Origin: Micromonospora alfalfae
GTDB taxonomy: Bacteria; Actinomycetota; Actinomycetes; Mycobacteriales; Micromonosporaceae
NCBI RefSeq assembly: GCF_022230925.1
Contig: NZ_JAKKFH010000025.1
Span: 1-64,000, forward strand
DNA length: 64,000 nt
Direction: 5' to 3'
Under the pieces are notes generated by a model. That model was not told the DNA's origin and did not search any database. It saw only the letters and a program-made list of their open reading frames with translations. Below, one piece after another: positions 26,185-33,487 of the stretch (its first letter is position 1; the number at the start of each line of letters is the position of its first letter). The translations under genes were made by a program, and so were the position numbers.

Positions 26185-27102
26185 GTGGGCGCAGGTCATG
26201 ACCACCACCATGGGTCCGTCGCCAATGCCGCACACCAGCACCGAGGTCGACTCTGGGCGGCATTCGGCCTGCTCGCCACCCTGATGGTGGTCGAGGCGGT
26301 GGTCGCCCTGCACACCGGCTCGCTCGCCCTGCTCTCCGACGCCGGGCACATGTTCACCGACGTGCTCGGCATCGGGATGGCGCTCGCCGCCATCACGGCG
26401 ACCCGGCGGGCCACCGGCGACCCGCAGCGCACCTTCGGGCTCTACCGGCTCGAGGTGCTCGCCGCGCTGGCCAACGCCGTCCTGCTCTCCGGCGTCGCGA
26501 TCTACGTGGTGATCGAGGCGATCCGCCGTTTCGGTGACCCGCACCAGGTCATCGCCGGCCCGATGCTCGCGGTGGCAGTGCTCGGCCTGCTCGCCAACAT
26601 CGCCGCCTTCGCGCTGCTGCGCGCCGGGGCCCGGGAGAGCATCAACCTCCAGGGCGCCTACCTGGAGGTGCTCGGCGACCTGCTCGGCTCGCTCGGCGTC
26701 ATCGGCGCGGCCCTGCTCATCACCGTCACCGACTGGTGGTGGGCCGACCCCCTGGTCGCGGTCGCCATCGGCGTGTTCATCCTGCCGCGCACCTGGCGGC
26801 TCGCCCGCGCCGCCATCCGCATCCTCGTGCAGGCCGCCCCGGAGCACCTCCAGGTGACGGCCGTGCACGACCGGCTCGCCGCCGTCCCCGGGGTCGTCGA
26901 GGTGCACGACCTGCACGTCTGGACGCTCACCTCGGGCATGGAGGTGGCCTCCGCCCACCTGACCATGGCACCCGGCGCGGAGGTCGGCGCGGTGCTCACC
27001 GCGGCGCGTACGGCCCTGCACGACGACTTCCGCATCGAGCACGCGACGTTGCAGATCGAGCCCGGTGCCGCTTCTGGAGCCTGCGGCTCCATCGAATGGT
27101 GA
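26185..27102 (+). CDS. Cation diffusion facilitator (CzcD/ZitB-type) metal exporter
   Basis: A 305-residue membrane protein, six transmembrane helices by inspection, that exports divalent metals (most often zinc) in exchange for protons. A His-rich start (GHDHHHG), metal site LLSDAGHMFTD in helix 2 and the matching QGAYLEVLGDLLGSLGV in helix 5 define the family. The cytosolic ferredoxin-like C-terminal domain contains VHDLHVWTLTSG. GTG at 26185 is preferred to 26176 because GGAAGG is then 8 nt upstream. A dyad at 26121-26142 suggests metal-dependent control. Confidence 0.92.
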   Translation: MGAGHDHHHGSVANAAHQHRGRLWAAFGLLATLMVVEAVVALHTGSLALLSDAGHMFTDVLGIGMALAAITATRRATGDPQRTFGLYRLEVLAALANAVLLSGVAIYVVIEAIRRFGDPHQVIAGPMLAVAVLGLLANIAAFALLRAGARESINLQGAYLEVLGDLLGSLGVIGAALLITVTDWWWADPLVAVAIGVFILPRTWRLARAAIRILVQAAPEHLQVTAVHDRLAAVPGVVEVHDLHVWTLTSGMEVASAHLTMAPGAEVGAVLTAARTALHDDFRIEHATLQIEPGAASGACGSIEW

Positions 27103-27204
27103 CGGAGTCGTACTTTTCCGTGGTGACGCACGCACCGTCCGTCACATTGGCTGCAGCAGCCCCACCGGCACCGGTAGGCTCGGTCCCGGCCTCCACCAGG
27201 CGGC

Positions 27205-27350
27205 GCCCTCCCGGCGCCGGTGGCGGTCGCCGCCTAATCGCCCAGCTGGGCGAACCGGGGAACCATGTTCCTGGGGTGCATCCGCGTCAGCGGTAGGGAT
27301 CTTCCGTCCCGAACCCGTCAGCTAACCCGGTCGGCGGCTGACGGAAGGAC
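27205..27350 (+). promoter_or_regulatory. ydaO-yuaA type c-di-AMP riboswitch
   Basis: The leader carries the characteristic blocks in order: CCGCCTAATCG, GGGCGAACCGGGGAACC with a CCTGGGGTGCATCCG partner, then TAGGGATCTTCCGTCCCGAA and a final GGCGGCTGACGGAAGGA that also overlaps the ribosome binding site. Actinobacterial cell-wall hydrolase genes are commonly controlled by this class, usually turned off by c-di-AMP. Exact ends are estimated. Confidence 0.85.
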
Positions 27351-27357
27351 ATGCGCA

Positions 27358-28422
27358 GTGGCACCAGCACGACCACCCGCCGCCCGACTGGCGGCCCTGA
27401 TCGTCGCGATGTTCGCCCTCGGCGTCGCGCTTCCGGCCGGCACCGCCTCGGCCGCTCCCCCGACCGGCCTGCGGGCCGCCGCGCCCGACTCCGACGAAGA
27501 GGGCGGCACCCCGGCGTTGCGCGCCCAACTCGAGGCGGCCAGCAAGGGCTACCTGGACGCGAAGCGCGCCCTGGACACCTCAGTGCAACGGCAGAAGCAG
27601 CTCGCCACCCAGCTGAAGACCATCGAGGTCGAGATCGAGCAGCGCAACGGCAAGGTCGGCGAGATCGCCGAAGTGGCCTACCGCACCGGCCGGCTCGGTG
27701 CGATGTCGGCGCTGCTCAACAGCAACACCCCCGAAGGTTTCATGGACCGGGCGGCGGCGCTGGACGCGGTGGCGGCCAACGAGGACCGGGTGCTGCGCGA
27801 CCTGCTGAACAGCAAGGACAAGGCCAACCGCACCCGGGTCGCCCTGGACGGCGAGATCAACGAACAGCGCAAGCAGGTAGCGGTGATGGCCAAGCGCAAG
27901 GAGCAGGCCGAACGGGCCCTGACCGTGGCCACCACACCCAGACCGCAGACCACGGCCGACGCGGGCTCCAACCGGGGCACCTCCAGCGCCAACGCGACTG
28001 CCGCGCCGCGCAACTCCGACGGCTCCTGGCCCTCCGAGTCGTGCAGCGTCAACGACCCCACGCCGGCCAGCGGCTGCATCACCCCGCGCACCCTGCACGC
28101 GCTCAACCAGGCAAAGGCGGCGGGCTTCACCCGGTACGTCTCGTGCCACCGCCCCAGCGGCTCCGGTGAACACCCGAAGGGCAGGGCCTGCGACTTCGCG
28201 GCGCAGAAGGGCGGCTTCGGCGGGAACGCCACCGGCGGCGACAAGACCTACGGCAACAACCTGGCCGCGTACTTCATCCGCAACGCGGACCGGCTCGCCG
28301 TGCTCTACGTGATCTGGTACCGGCAGATCTGGCTGCCCAGCAGCGGGTGGAAGTCGTACAGCGGGGCGCACGGCACCCCGTCGACCGACCACACCAACCA
28401 CGTCCACCTGTCGGTCTACTGA
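27358..28422 (+). CDS. Secreted coiled-coil protein with ARB_07466-like C-terminal domain
   Basis: A 354-residue exported protein, probably a peptidoglycan-remodelling factor. Signal peptide residues 1-35 (ending TASA), then an alpha-helical coiled-coil region about 55-190 like those of PcsB/RipA-type hydrolases, a Thr/Ala/Ser linker, and a C-terminal domain of about 130 residues. That domain has CHRPSGSGEHPKGRACDF and STDHTNHVHLSVY, matching the ARB_07466-like domain often attached to cell-wall enzymes, with His and Asp residues able to hold a metal. GTG start with GGAAGGA upstream. A c-di-AMP riboswitch in the leader supports a cell-wall role. Confidence 0.82.
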   Translation: MAPARPPAARLAALIVAMFALGVALPAGTASAAPPTGLRAAAPDSDEEGGTPALRAQLEAASKGYLDAKRALDTSVQRQKQLATQLKTIEVEIEQRNGKVGEIAEVAYRTGRLGAMSALLNSNTPEGFMDRAAALDAVAANEDRVLRDLLNSKDKANRTRVALDGEINEQRKQVAVMAKRKEQAERALTVATTPRPQTTADAGSNRGTSSANATAAPRNSDGSWPSESCSVNDPTPASGCITPRTLHALNQAKAAGFTRYVSCHRPSGSGEHPKGRACDFAAQKGGFGGNATGGDKTYGNNLAAYFIRNADRLAVLYVIWYRQIWLPSSGWKSYSGAHGTPSTDHTNHVHLSVY

Positions 28423-28431
28423 CCCAGCCGT

Positions 28432-28473
28432 CGTGATGCCTGTGAGTCATCGTGATGACTCACAGGCATCACG
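28432..28473. repeat. Palindromic intergenic element, family C copy 1
   Basis: Perfect 20-bp inverted repeat with a 2-nt centre, beginning CGTGATGCCTGTGAGTCATC, 10 bp after the riboswitch-controlled gene. Thirty-two of 42 positions match the core of the 48-bp element at 57796-57843. It may also act as that gene's terminator. Confidence 0.75.
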
Positions 28474-28565
28474 TGCGTCCGGGGGCCGGGCTACGTCGCC
28501 GGGCGTACCCGTGATGTCGTCGCTCGTCGGACGACCCGGCCGCGGTTCGCGGGCAGCATCGCGGT

Positions 28566-29075
28566 ATGCCTCGGATCCGACCCACCACCCGCAAGGCGCT
28601 GCTCGCACTGCACCTCGTCACCTCGCTCGGCTGGCTCGGCGCCGACCTGGTGCTGCTCACCCTCGGCATCGCCGTGCAGCGGGGCGCCGACCCGGCGGTG
28701 GTCTATCCGGTCACGGCCCTGGTCGGCACGGTGCTGTTCGCGCCGCTGAGCGTCCTGGTCTGGCTGATCGGAGTCGCCAGCTCGCTGCTCACCCCGTGGG
28801 GCCTGCTGCGCCACCGTTGGGTGCTGGTCAAGCTCGTGCTCACCACCGTGATGGTCGGGCTGGTGCTGTTCCTGCTCACCCCGAACCTGCGCCACGCCGG
28901 AGCGGTCGGCGCCGCCCTGCCGGCACGGGATCGCGCCGACCTGGTCATCGCGCCAGCGGTGTCGACCAGCCTGATGATCATCGCGACGGTGCTGTCCACC
29001 TACAAGCCGTGGGGTCGACGTCCCGCCGCCCGACCGGCCCGCACAACCCGTGATCGCGCCGCAACCACGATCTAG
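28566..29075 (+). CDS. Small integral membrane protein (DUF2269-like)
   Basis: A 169-residue protein with four hydrophobic segments (about residues 12-32, 46-72, 85-105 and 128-145) and a basic, Ala/Arg-rich tail. It resembles the DUF2269-type small membrane proteins of actinobacteria in size and in the LHLVTSLGWLGADLVLL start. No known function. It stands alone between a family C palindrome and the 21-bp tandem array. Confidence 0.6.
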   Translation: MPRIRPTTRKALLALHLVTSLGWLGADLVLLTLGIAVQRGADPAVVYPVTALVGTVLFAPLSVLVWLIGVASSLLTPWGLLRHRWVLVKLVLTTVMVGLVLFLLTPNLRHAGAVGAALPARDRADLVIAPAVSTSLMIIATVLSTYKPWGRRPAARPARTTRDRAATTI

Positions 29076-29125
29076 GCTCCTCCCCCGCTGCACGCCGGCA
29101 GCAGGTCAAGGCCATAGCCCCAAGC

Positions 29126-29272
29126 GCAAGTGGCGTGCCCTGCCCCGCAAGTGGCGTGCCCTGCCCCGCAAGTGGCGTGCCCTGCCCCGCAAGTGGCGTG
29201 CCCTGCCCCGCAAGTGGCGTGCCCTGCCCCGCAAGTGGCGTGCCCTGCCCCGCGAGTGGCCTGCCCGGCCCC
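29126..29272. repeat. Tandem array of a 21-bp unit, seven copies
   Basis: Six identical copies of a 21-bp unit starting GCAAGTGGCGTGCCCTGCCC (29126-29251) and a seventh diverged copy (29252-29272). There are no spacers, so it is a minisatellite, not a CRISPR. Being a multiple of three it leaves frames open on both strands, which gives false repeated proteins. It abuts the family A element directly. Confidence 0.93.
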
Positions 29273-29273
29273 G

Positions 29274-29342
29274 CGATCTTGCACTTAATGTCCCGACACA
29301 TGGGGCATTCCGCTGATATCTACAATCGAAACTGCAAGATCG
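29274..29342. repeat. Palindromic intergenic element, family A copy 2
   Basis: 69 bp, ends CGATCTTGC ... GCAAGATCG, inverted relative to the copy at 8906-8974 and identical to it at 59 of 69 positions. The inner strings GTGTCGGGACA and ATGCCCC are the best conserved. Confidence 0.85.
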
Positions 29343-29416
29343 ACGCAGCGGGCGGGGCGGAGCGGCGCGGGGGCGGGGCGGGGGGCGGGGGGCGGGGGGC
29401 GGGGGGTCAGGTCAGG

Positions 29417-29884
29417 TCAGGTCGGGTCTGGGGGGTTGCTGGTGCGGTCGAGGGCGGCGCCCAGCCGGGTGGCGAGGGCGAGGTGAGCGGCCTGGGCCTG
29501 GCGGAACGCGTACCGGAACAGTGGCGTCGGCGCGGCCAGGGTGATCTCGACGTCGATGCGGACCAGCCCGTCCGGCTCGGCGCGTAGTCGGGTGTGGTTT
29601 CGCACCGTGGTGGCCGGCCACTGGCGGGCCACCATGACGATCTCGTCGGCGTCGCTGATCAGCACGTCCGCGTGGTAGGTGGTCCGGAAGCGCAGCGGAC
29701 CGGCCGCCAACCGATCGTTGATCGTGTAGCTGGCCTGGGCGCCGGGCCGGGTTGGCACCCGGCGAACCCGGACGATCAGCGGATGCAGCTCGCCCTGCCG
29801 GGTCAGGTCGCTGAGCAACGCTGCCGCCTCGGCGGGTGAGCACCGGGCCTGGACGGTGTAGCTGAAGGTATCGCTGCTGAGCAC
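29417..29884 (-). CDS. SRPBCC-family protein
   Basis: A 155-residue protein with the SRPBCC pattern: a first strand FSYTVQARCSPAEAAALLSD, alternating strands through TYHADVLISDADEIVMVARQ, and a long C-terminal helix (FRQAQAAHLALATRLGAAL). Likely binds a hydrophobic ligand or lipid; none can be named. GTG at 29884 is chosen because GGGAGA is just upstream; the frame stays open to 29941. Distinct from the other SRPBCC gene at 4149. Confidence 0.7.
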   Translation of the reverse strand: MLSSDTFSYTVQARCSPAEAAALLSDLTRQGELHPLIVRVRRVPTRPGAQASYTINDRLAAGPLRFRTTYHADVLISDADEIVMVARQWPATTVRNHTRLRAEPDGLVRIDVEITLAAPTPLFRYAFRQAQAAHLALATRLGAALDRTSNPPDPT

Positions 29885-30055
29885 ACCGTCTCCCGCCGTC
29901 GGTTGTCGCCCGATCGTCCCGTACCGATGTCTGGCTGGCAACGCCCCGGGCTTTCAGCGCCGCGCCGGACCGGGCCGATGCGACGACCTGCCACCACCTG
30001 CGCCATTAAGGTCGGTTAGTGCGAAATCTTCCGAAAGTGCCGGAGGGCGGCCAGC

Positions 30056-30076
30056 ATGAACGGCGACGACCGATGA
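30056..30076 (+). other. Six-codon leader ORF overlapping the PfkB kinase start
   Basis: An ATG at 30056 with GGAGGG 9 nt upstream opens a six-codon frame (M-N-G-D-D-R) whose TGA (30074-30076) overlaps the ATG (30073) of the kinase gene. The kinase ATG has no good ribosome binding site of its own, so coupling through the leader is plausible. Confidence 0.4.
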
Positions 30077-31050
30077 GTGGACACGTGATGGTCTTCGCGC
30101 CCACCCCGCAGCTGACGGTGACTGTGGACCAGCCCAACGACCACCCCGAGCTGCACCTGCACCCTGGCGGGCAGGGCGTCTGGCAGGCCCGGATGGTGAT
30201 CTCCCTCGGTGTCGACGTGGTGCTCTGCGCCGCCCTCGGCGGTGAGATCGGCCAGGTGCTGGAGCCGCTGCTGGTCAGCGAGGGCGTCGACCTCAAGGTG
30301 GTGGTCCGTGACTCCGGCAGCGGCGGGTACGTGCACGATCGGCGCGAGGGCTCCCGGCAGGAGATCGCCGACGTGCCCGGGCAGCCGCTGAGTCGGCACG
30401 AGATCGACGAGCTGTACAACCTCGCCCTCGGCGAGGGCCTGCGGGCCTCGGTGAGCATCCTCAGTGGGCCGAACGAACCATGGCTCGTACCGGCCGACCT
30501 GTACCGGCGCTTCGCCGCCGACCTCGGCGCGAACGGCGGGCGGGTGGTGGTCGACCTCTCCGGCGACCACCTCGGTTCGGTGCTGGAGAGCGGGGTGTTC
30601 TTCCTCAAGGTGAGTCACGAGGAGTTGATCCGCGACGGCCGCGCCCGCAGCGACGACACCGAGGAGCTGACCCGGGCCATGTACGAGTTGCACGCGGGCG
30701 GCGCTGAGACGGTGGTGGTGAGCCGCGCCGACCAGCCGGCGTTGGCGCTCATCGACGGGGAGCTGTTCCAGGTCGAGATGCCCCGGCTGGAGGCCGCCGA
30801 CCCACGCGGCGCGGGCGATTCGATGACGGCCGGGGTGGCGGCCGTCGTGGCCAGGGGCGGGGACATTCGGACCGCCATCCGCACCGGCGCCGCCGCTGGC
30901 GCGCTGAACGTGACCCGGCACGGCCTGGGCACCGGGCGGCTGGACTCGATCACCGGCCTGGTGGACCGGGTCCGGCTGGTGCCGGCGGACAGCCGGCAAC
31001 AGGAGCGGACCACCCCTGATGAGTTGGCCGGCCGGGTGGTCGAGCGATGA
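30073..31050 (+). CDS. PfkB-family carbohydrate kinase, 1-phosphofructokinase-like
   Basis: A 325-residue ribokinase-superfamily kinase. N-terminal PTPQLTVTVDQP and GGQGVWQARM resemble the substrate end of 1-phosphofructokinases and tagatose kinases. The ATP/anion-hole motif is DPRGAGDSMTAGVA, a variant of D-T-x-G-A-G-D with Pro-Arg at the usual T-x positions; the catalytic Asp is kept. Substrate is probably a sugar phosphate. A GTG at 30019 in frame could give 18 extra residues. It overlaps surE by 4 bp, so the pair is likely one operon. Confidence 0.82.
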   Translation: MSGHVMVFAPTPQLTVTVDQPNDHPELHLHPGGQGVWQARMVISLGVDVVLCAALGGEIGQVLEPLLVSEGVDLKVVVRDSGSGGYVHDRREGSRQEIADVPGQPLSRHEIDELYNLALGEGLRASVSILSGPNEPWLVPADLYRRFAADLGANGGRVVVDLSGDHLGSVLESGVFFLKVSHEELIRDGRARSDDTEELTRAMYELHAGGAETVVVSRADQPALALIDGELFQVEMPRLEAADPRGAGDSMTAGVAAVVARGGDIRTAIRTGAAAGALNVTRHGLGTGRLDSITGLVDRVRLVPADSRQQERTTPDELAGRVVER

Positions 31051-31874
31051 CGGTGCGGGTGTTGATCACCAACGACGACGGGATCGCCGCGCCGGGGATC
31101 CAGGCGCTCGCCTGGGCTGCCCAGCAGCGGGGCCTGGACGTCGTGGTGGCCGCGCCGATGGAGGAGGCGAGCGGCACCAGCGCCGCGATGAGCGCCATGG
31201 AGCGCGACGGGCGGGTCGTCGTGAACGACCACCCGCTGCCGGACCTGGCGGGTGTGCCGGCGTACGGGGTCGCCGGGTCCCCGGGGTTCATCACGCTGAT
31301 CGCCCTGCACGGGGCGTTCGGCCCACCGCCGTCGGTGGTGCTCTCCGGCGTCAACCGGGGCGCCAACGCCGGCCGGGCTGTGCTGCACTCCGGGACCGTT
31401 GGCGCCGCGTTCACCGCCGCCACCAACGGCTGCCGGGCGATGGCGGTCTCCCTGGACGTGCTCTCCGCCGGCGAGGCGACGGCCGCGAGCGGTGGCGTCG
31501 CCGTGGACGCCGCCGCCCGGGTACGCGACGCCGAGCGGCACTGGGGCACCGCCGCGCGGGTCGCCCTGGACCTGCTCCCCCGCTTGACCTCCGCGCCCAT
31601 GGAGAGCGTGCTCAACGTGAACACTCCGGACCTGCCGCACGGGCAACTGCGCGGGGTGCGGCGCGGCACCCTGGCCAGCTTCGGTCAGGTGCAGATGACT
31701 GTGGCCGAATCCGGCCACGGGTTCGTCCGTACCTCGCTGGAGGAGCCAGGGCAGGCCGCACAGCCGGGCACGGACGTGGCGCTGCTGGCCGCCGGGTACG
31801 CGTCGGTGACGGCCATCCGAGCGGTCAGCGAGGCGACCGACATCGACCTGACCGGCCTGGACGAGCAGCCCTGA
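31047..31874 (+). CDS. surE: 5'-nucleotidase SurE
   Basis: A 275-residue metal-dependent phosphatase acting on nucleoside monophosphates and short polyphosphates. Metal ligands lie in the N-terminal TNDDGIAAPGI and in VLSGVNRGANAGRAVLHSGTVGAA, the SurE signature. The conserved Ser/Asn residues of the active site are present. ATG start overlaps the PfkB kinase stop (ATGA). A nucleotidase and a sugar kinase together suggest salvage or stress metabolism, but nothing more specific. A short hairpin (31882-31905) overlaps the end of the convergent STAS gene. Confidence 0.9.
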   Translation: MTVRVLITNDDGIAAPGIQALAWAAQQRGLDVVVAAPMEEASGTSAAMSAMERDGRVVVNDHPLPDLAGVPAYGVAGSPGFITLIALHGAFGPPPSVVLSGVNRGANAGRAVLHSGTVGAAFTAATNGCRAMAVSLDVLSAGEATAASGGVAVDAAARVRDAERHWGTAARVALDLLPRLTSAPMESVLNVNTPDLPHGQLRGVRRGTLASFGQVQMTVAESGHGFVRTSLEEPGQAAQPGTDVALLAAGYASVTAIRAVSEATDIDLTGLDEQP

Positions 31875-31881
31875 CGGGGGC

Positions 31882-31905
31882 GCCCGGCGCGCTCAGGCGC
31901 CGGGC
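31882..31905. terminator. Possible bidirectional terminator hairpin
   Basis: 9-bp stem, GCCCGGCGC at 31882-31890 pairing with 31897-31905, between the convergent surE and STAS genes; it includes the STAS stop codon. Confidence 0.4.
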
Positions 31906-32255
31906 AGCACCTCGGGGGTGGCGGCACCGGCGAAGTAGGGCTCCGGGGCGCCGAAGAGACCGAGCAGGCCGGTCACCCAGAGCTGTCGGTGCACGAACCG
32001 ACTCGGCTCGGTGACCACCAGCTTGACGTCGCTGACCTCGGCTGTCTGGAAGCCGGCGACCATGGCGCTGATGCCGACCGAGTCGATGAAGGTGACCAAC
32101 CTCATGTTGAGTTCGATGCGCAGAGGGCGGCCCTTGGCCAGCACCTCAGCGATCGCTTCGCGCACCTCGTACGCTGTGTCGACGTCGATCTCACCCCGTG
32201 GGGCGATCTCCACGACACCACCGGACAGGACCGACTTCACGATCGACAGGCTCAC
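31893..32255 (-). CDS. STAS-domain anti-sigma-factor antagonist-like protein
   Basis: A 120-residue single-domain protein of the SpoIIAA/RsbV/BldG type. The core GGVVEIAPRGEIDVDTAYEV strand and LVTFIDSVGISAM loop, containing the serine normally phosphorylated by an RsbW-like kinase, are in place. It would bind a serine kinase/anti-sigma factor to release a stress or developmental sigma factor, or act on other partners. GTG at 32255 follows GGAGGT by 7 nt; the longer open frame to 32387 lacks such support. No kinase or sigma gene is adjacent, so its partner is elsewhere. Confidence 0.85.
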   Translation of the reverse strand: MSLSIVKSVLSGGVVEIAPRGEIDVDTAYEVREAIAEVLAKGRPLRIELNMRLVTFIDSVGISAMVAGFQTAEVSDVKLVVTEPSRFVHRQLWVTGLLGLFGAPEPYFAGAATPEVLPGA

Positions 32256-32641
32256 GCGAGCACCTCCACCCGCCCGTCCCCCGGGCGCCTCATCAGTACG
32301 CGGGCCGCGACCGAGAGTATTCCTCCGACGGCCTCGGTCGCCACCCCTCGGGATGAGCAATTCGCGGATCCGGGCCCACAAAGGCACCCATATCCGTACT
32401 TTTCAGCATCTGATTACTCAAGACTTTTCGTTATCTGACCATCGACGATCGGTCGTGACCGGCCCGCCGCCGAACCAGGGTAGCGGTCCGGGCCCGGCGC
32501 GCCCGACAACCGGCCCATGACGTACGCCTGCCCCGTGTGCCGTCGGCGTGTCGCCCACCCCCGGCCGGCGCGACCCGCGCCCCCGGTTGCCGACGCGCCC
32601 TAGCATCGGCCGGGACACCACCACGACGGAGAGGATCTTCG
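32256..32641. other. Intergenic region, AT-rich in the middle
   Basis: Divergent from the STAS gene. The 32395-32450 part is distinctly AT-richer than the surroundings and holds a candidate minus-strand promoter. No convincing gene; plus-strand frames across it have no ribosome binding site. Confidence 0.5.
32393..32421 (-). promoter_or_regulatory. Possible promoter of the STAS gene
   Basis: On the minus strand TTGAGT (32416-32421) and TACGGA (32393-32398) with a 17-bp spacer, giving a leader of roughly 130 nt. Pattern match only. Confidence 0.35.
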
Positions 32642-32782
32642 ATGATCAAGCGACTTGCCGGGCTGGCCGGCGTCGGTGTTCTGCTCGCCCTCGTCCTGGC
32701 CTGCGGTTTCGGTGGCGGAGACGACGATGACGACGATGACGACGACTTCGCCAGAGGTGTCGCCGTGTCAGCGGTGCGCTGA
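32642..32782 (+). CDS. Tiny lipoprotein-like peptide with a polyaspartate run
   Basis: A 46-residue peptide: Lys/Arg start, a hydrophobic stretch, lipobox VLAC, then FGGG and nine consecutive Asp residues before a short tail FARGVAVSAVR. The DNA of the run is an alternating GAC/GAT track (about 32722-32748) that could change length by slippage. The ATG follows GGAGAGG by 9 nt. The Asp run could bind divalent cations at the cell surface, which is inference. Too short for family assignment. Confidence 0.5.
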   Translation: MIKRLAGLAGVGVLLALVLACGFGGGDDDDDDDDDFARGVAVSAVR

Positions 32783-32936
32783 TTCGGTGGCGCACCGGGC
32801 TACCGGTGCGCCGCGGAGGTCGGGGTTTGCGTCCGGCTGACGCGGGGCACTGCGGGATAGGCGACACCGTGACGCGCTGGAAAGACGCCGAAGTCCGAAG
32901 TGGCCGGCGGCTTCGGCACCCGAGGAGGTAACCACG

Positions 32937-33335
32937 ATGTTCGGAACCAACCTGCTGGACCGCCGCAGCAAGCCGGAGCGGATCGCGGACCAGGCCTGGG
33001 AGCACCTGCTCTCAGCCGTCAGCTACGCCGGAGACAGTGTGCGGGACACCGCCCGCTCGGCCCGCCAGAACAGCAGCGATCTCGCCGACGGGGCTGGTGA
33101 CCTGGTGGGATCCGCCGCCGAGGAGGCGCGACGCCGCGCCTCGCTGGCCTTCGACGCGCTCGCCGGCCGTCAGCCGGCACTGCCCTGGACGCTCCTGATC
33201 GGCGCCGCGCTCGTCGGTGCGGCGGTCGGCTGGGCCGTCGGCTCCGCCGCACGGGCCGCCGGCAGCCGGGACGACAGTGCCGTCGACGACGTGGAGTTCG
33301 TCGACGTCGACCGCCCGAACTCCCCCGCCGTCTGA
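32937..33335 (+). CDS. Single-pass membrane protein of unknown function
   Basis: A 132-residue protein with a long amphipathic helical N-terminal half (about 1-80), one transmembrane helix (WTLLIGAALVGAAVGWAVGS, about 84-105) and an acidic tail. The arrangement is like small YtxH/DUF-type membrane stress proteins, but I cannot assign it. GAGGAGGT precedes the ATG by 7 nt, so expression is likely. A large hairpin follows. Confidence 0.6.
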   Translation: MFGTNLLDRRSKPERIADQAWEHLLSAVSYAGDSVRDTARSARQNSSDLADGAGDLVGSAAEEARRRASLAFDALAGRQPALPWTLLIGAALVGAAVGWAVGSAARAAGSRDDSAVDDVEFVDVDRPNSPAV

Positions 33336-33345
33336 ACGACAGCGC

Positions 33346-33392
33346 CACCACGGGCCCCGATCGACTCAGGTCGAGCGGGGCCCGGCGTGGTG
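33346..33392 (+). terminator. Hairpin terminator
   Basis: Long imperfect stem: CACCACGGGCCCCG on the left pairs with CGGGGCCCGGCGTGGTG on the right (one bulge), 10 bp after the stop of the 132-residue gene. No T-tract. Confidence 0.6.
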
Positions 33393-33487
33393 TCGGGGTG
33401 GACCGGTCCGCCGGGTGCCGGACCCCTCAGGCGGCCCGGCGGACCGGTGTTTCGTGGTGATCCGGGGTCCCGCCCCGGATCGCCCGC

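Larger units (their letters stand above)
29076..29416. other. Repeat-filled intergenic region
   Basis: No gene. In order it holds the 21-bp tandem array (29126-29272), the family A element (29274-29342), a G-rich tract (29350-29406) with runs of three to six G, and a short GTCAG run (29406-29423) just past the end of the convergent SRPBCC gene. Confidence 0.7.

Noticed and set aside
29126..29272. Possible CRISPR array
   Set aside because: The 21-bp units are directly adjacent with no spacers, and no cas genes are present; it is a minisatellite.
29050..29316. Repeat proteins read through the 21-bp array on both strands
   Set aside because: The unit length is a multiple of three, so all frames stay open; there is no ribosome binding site and no sequence beyond the repeat.
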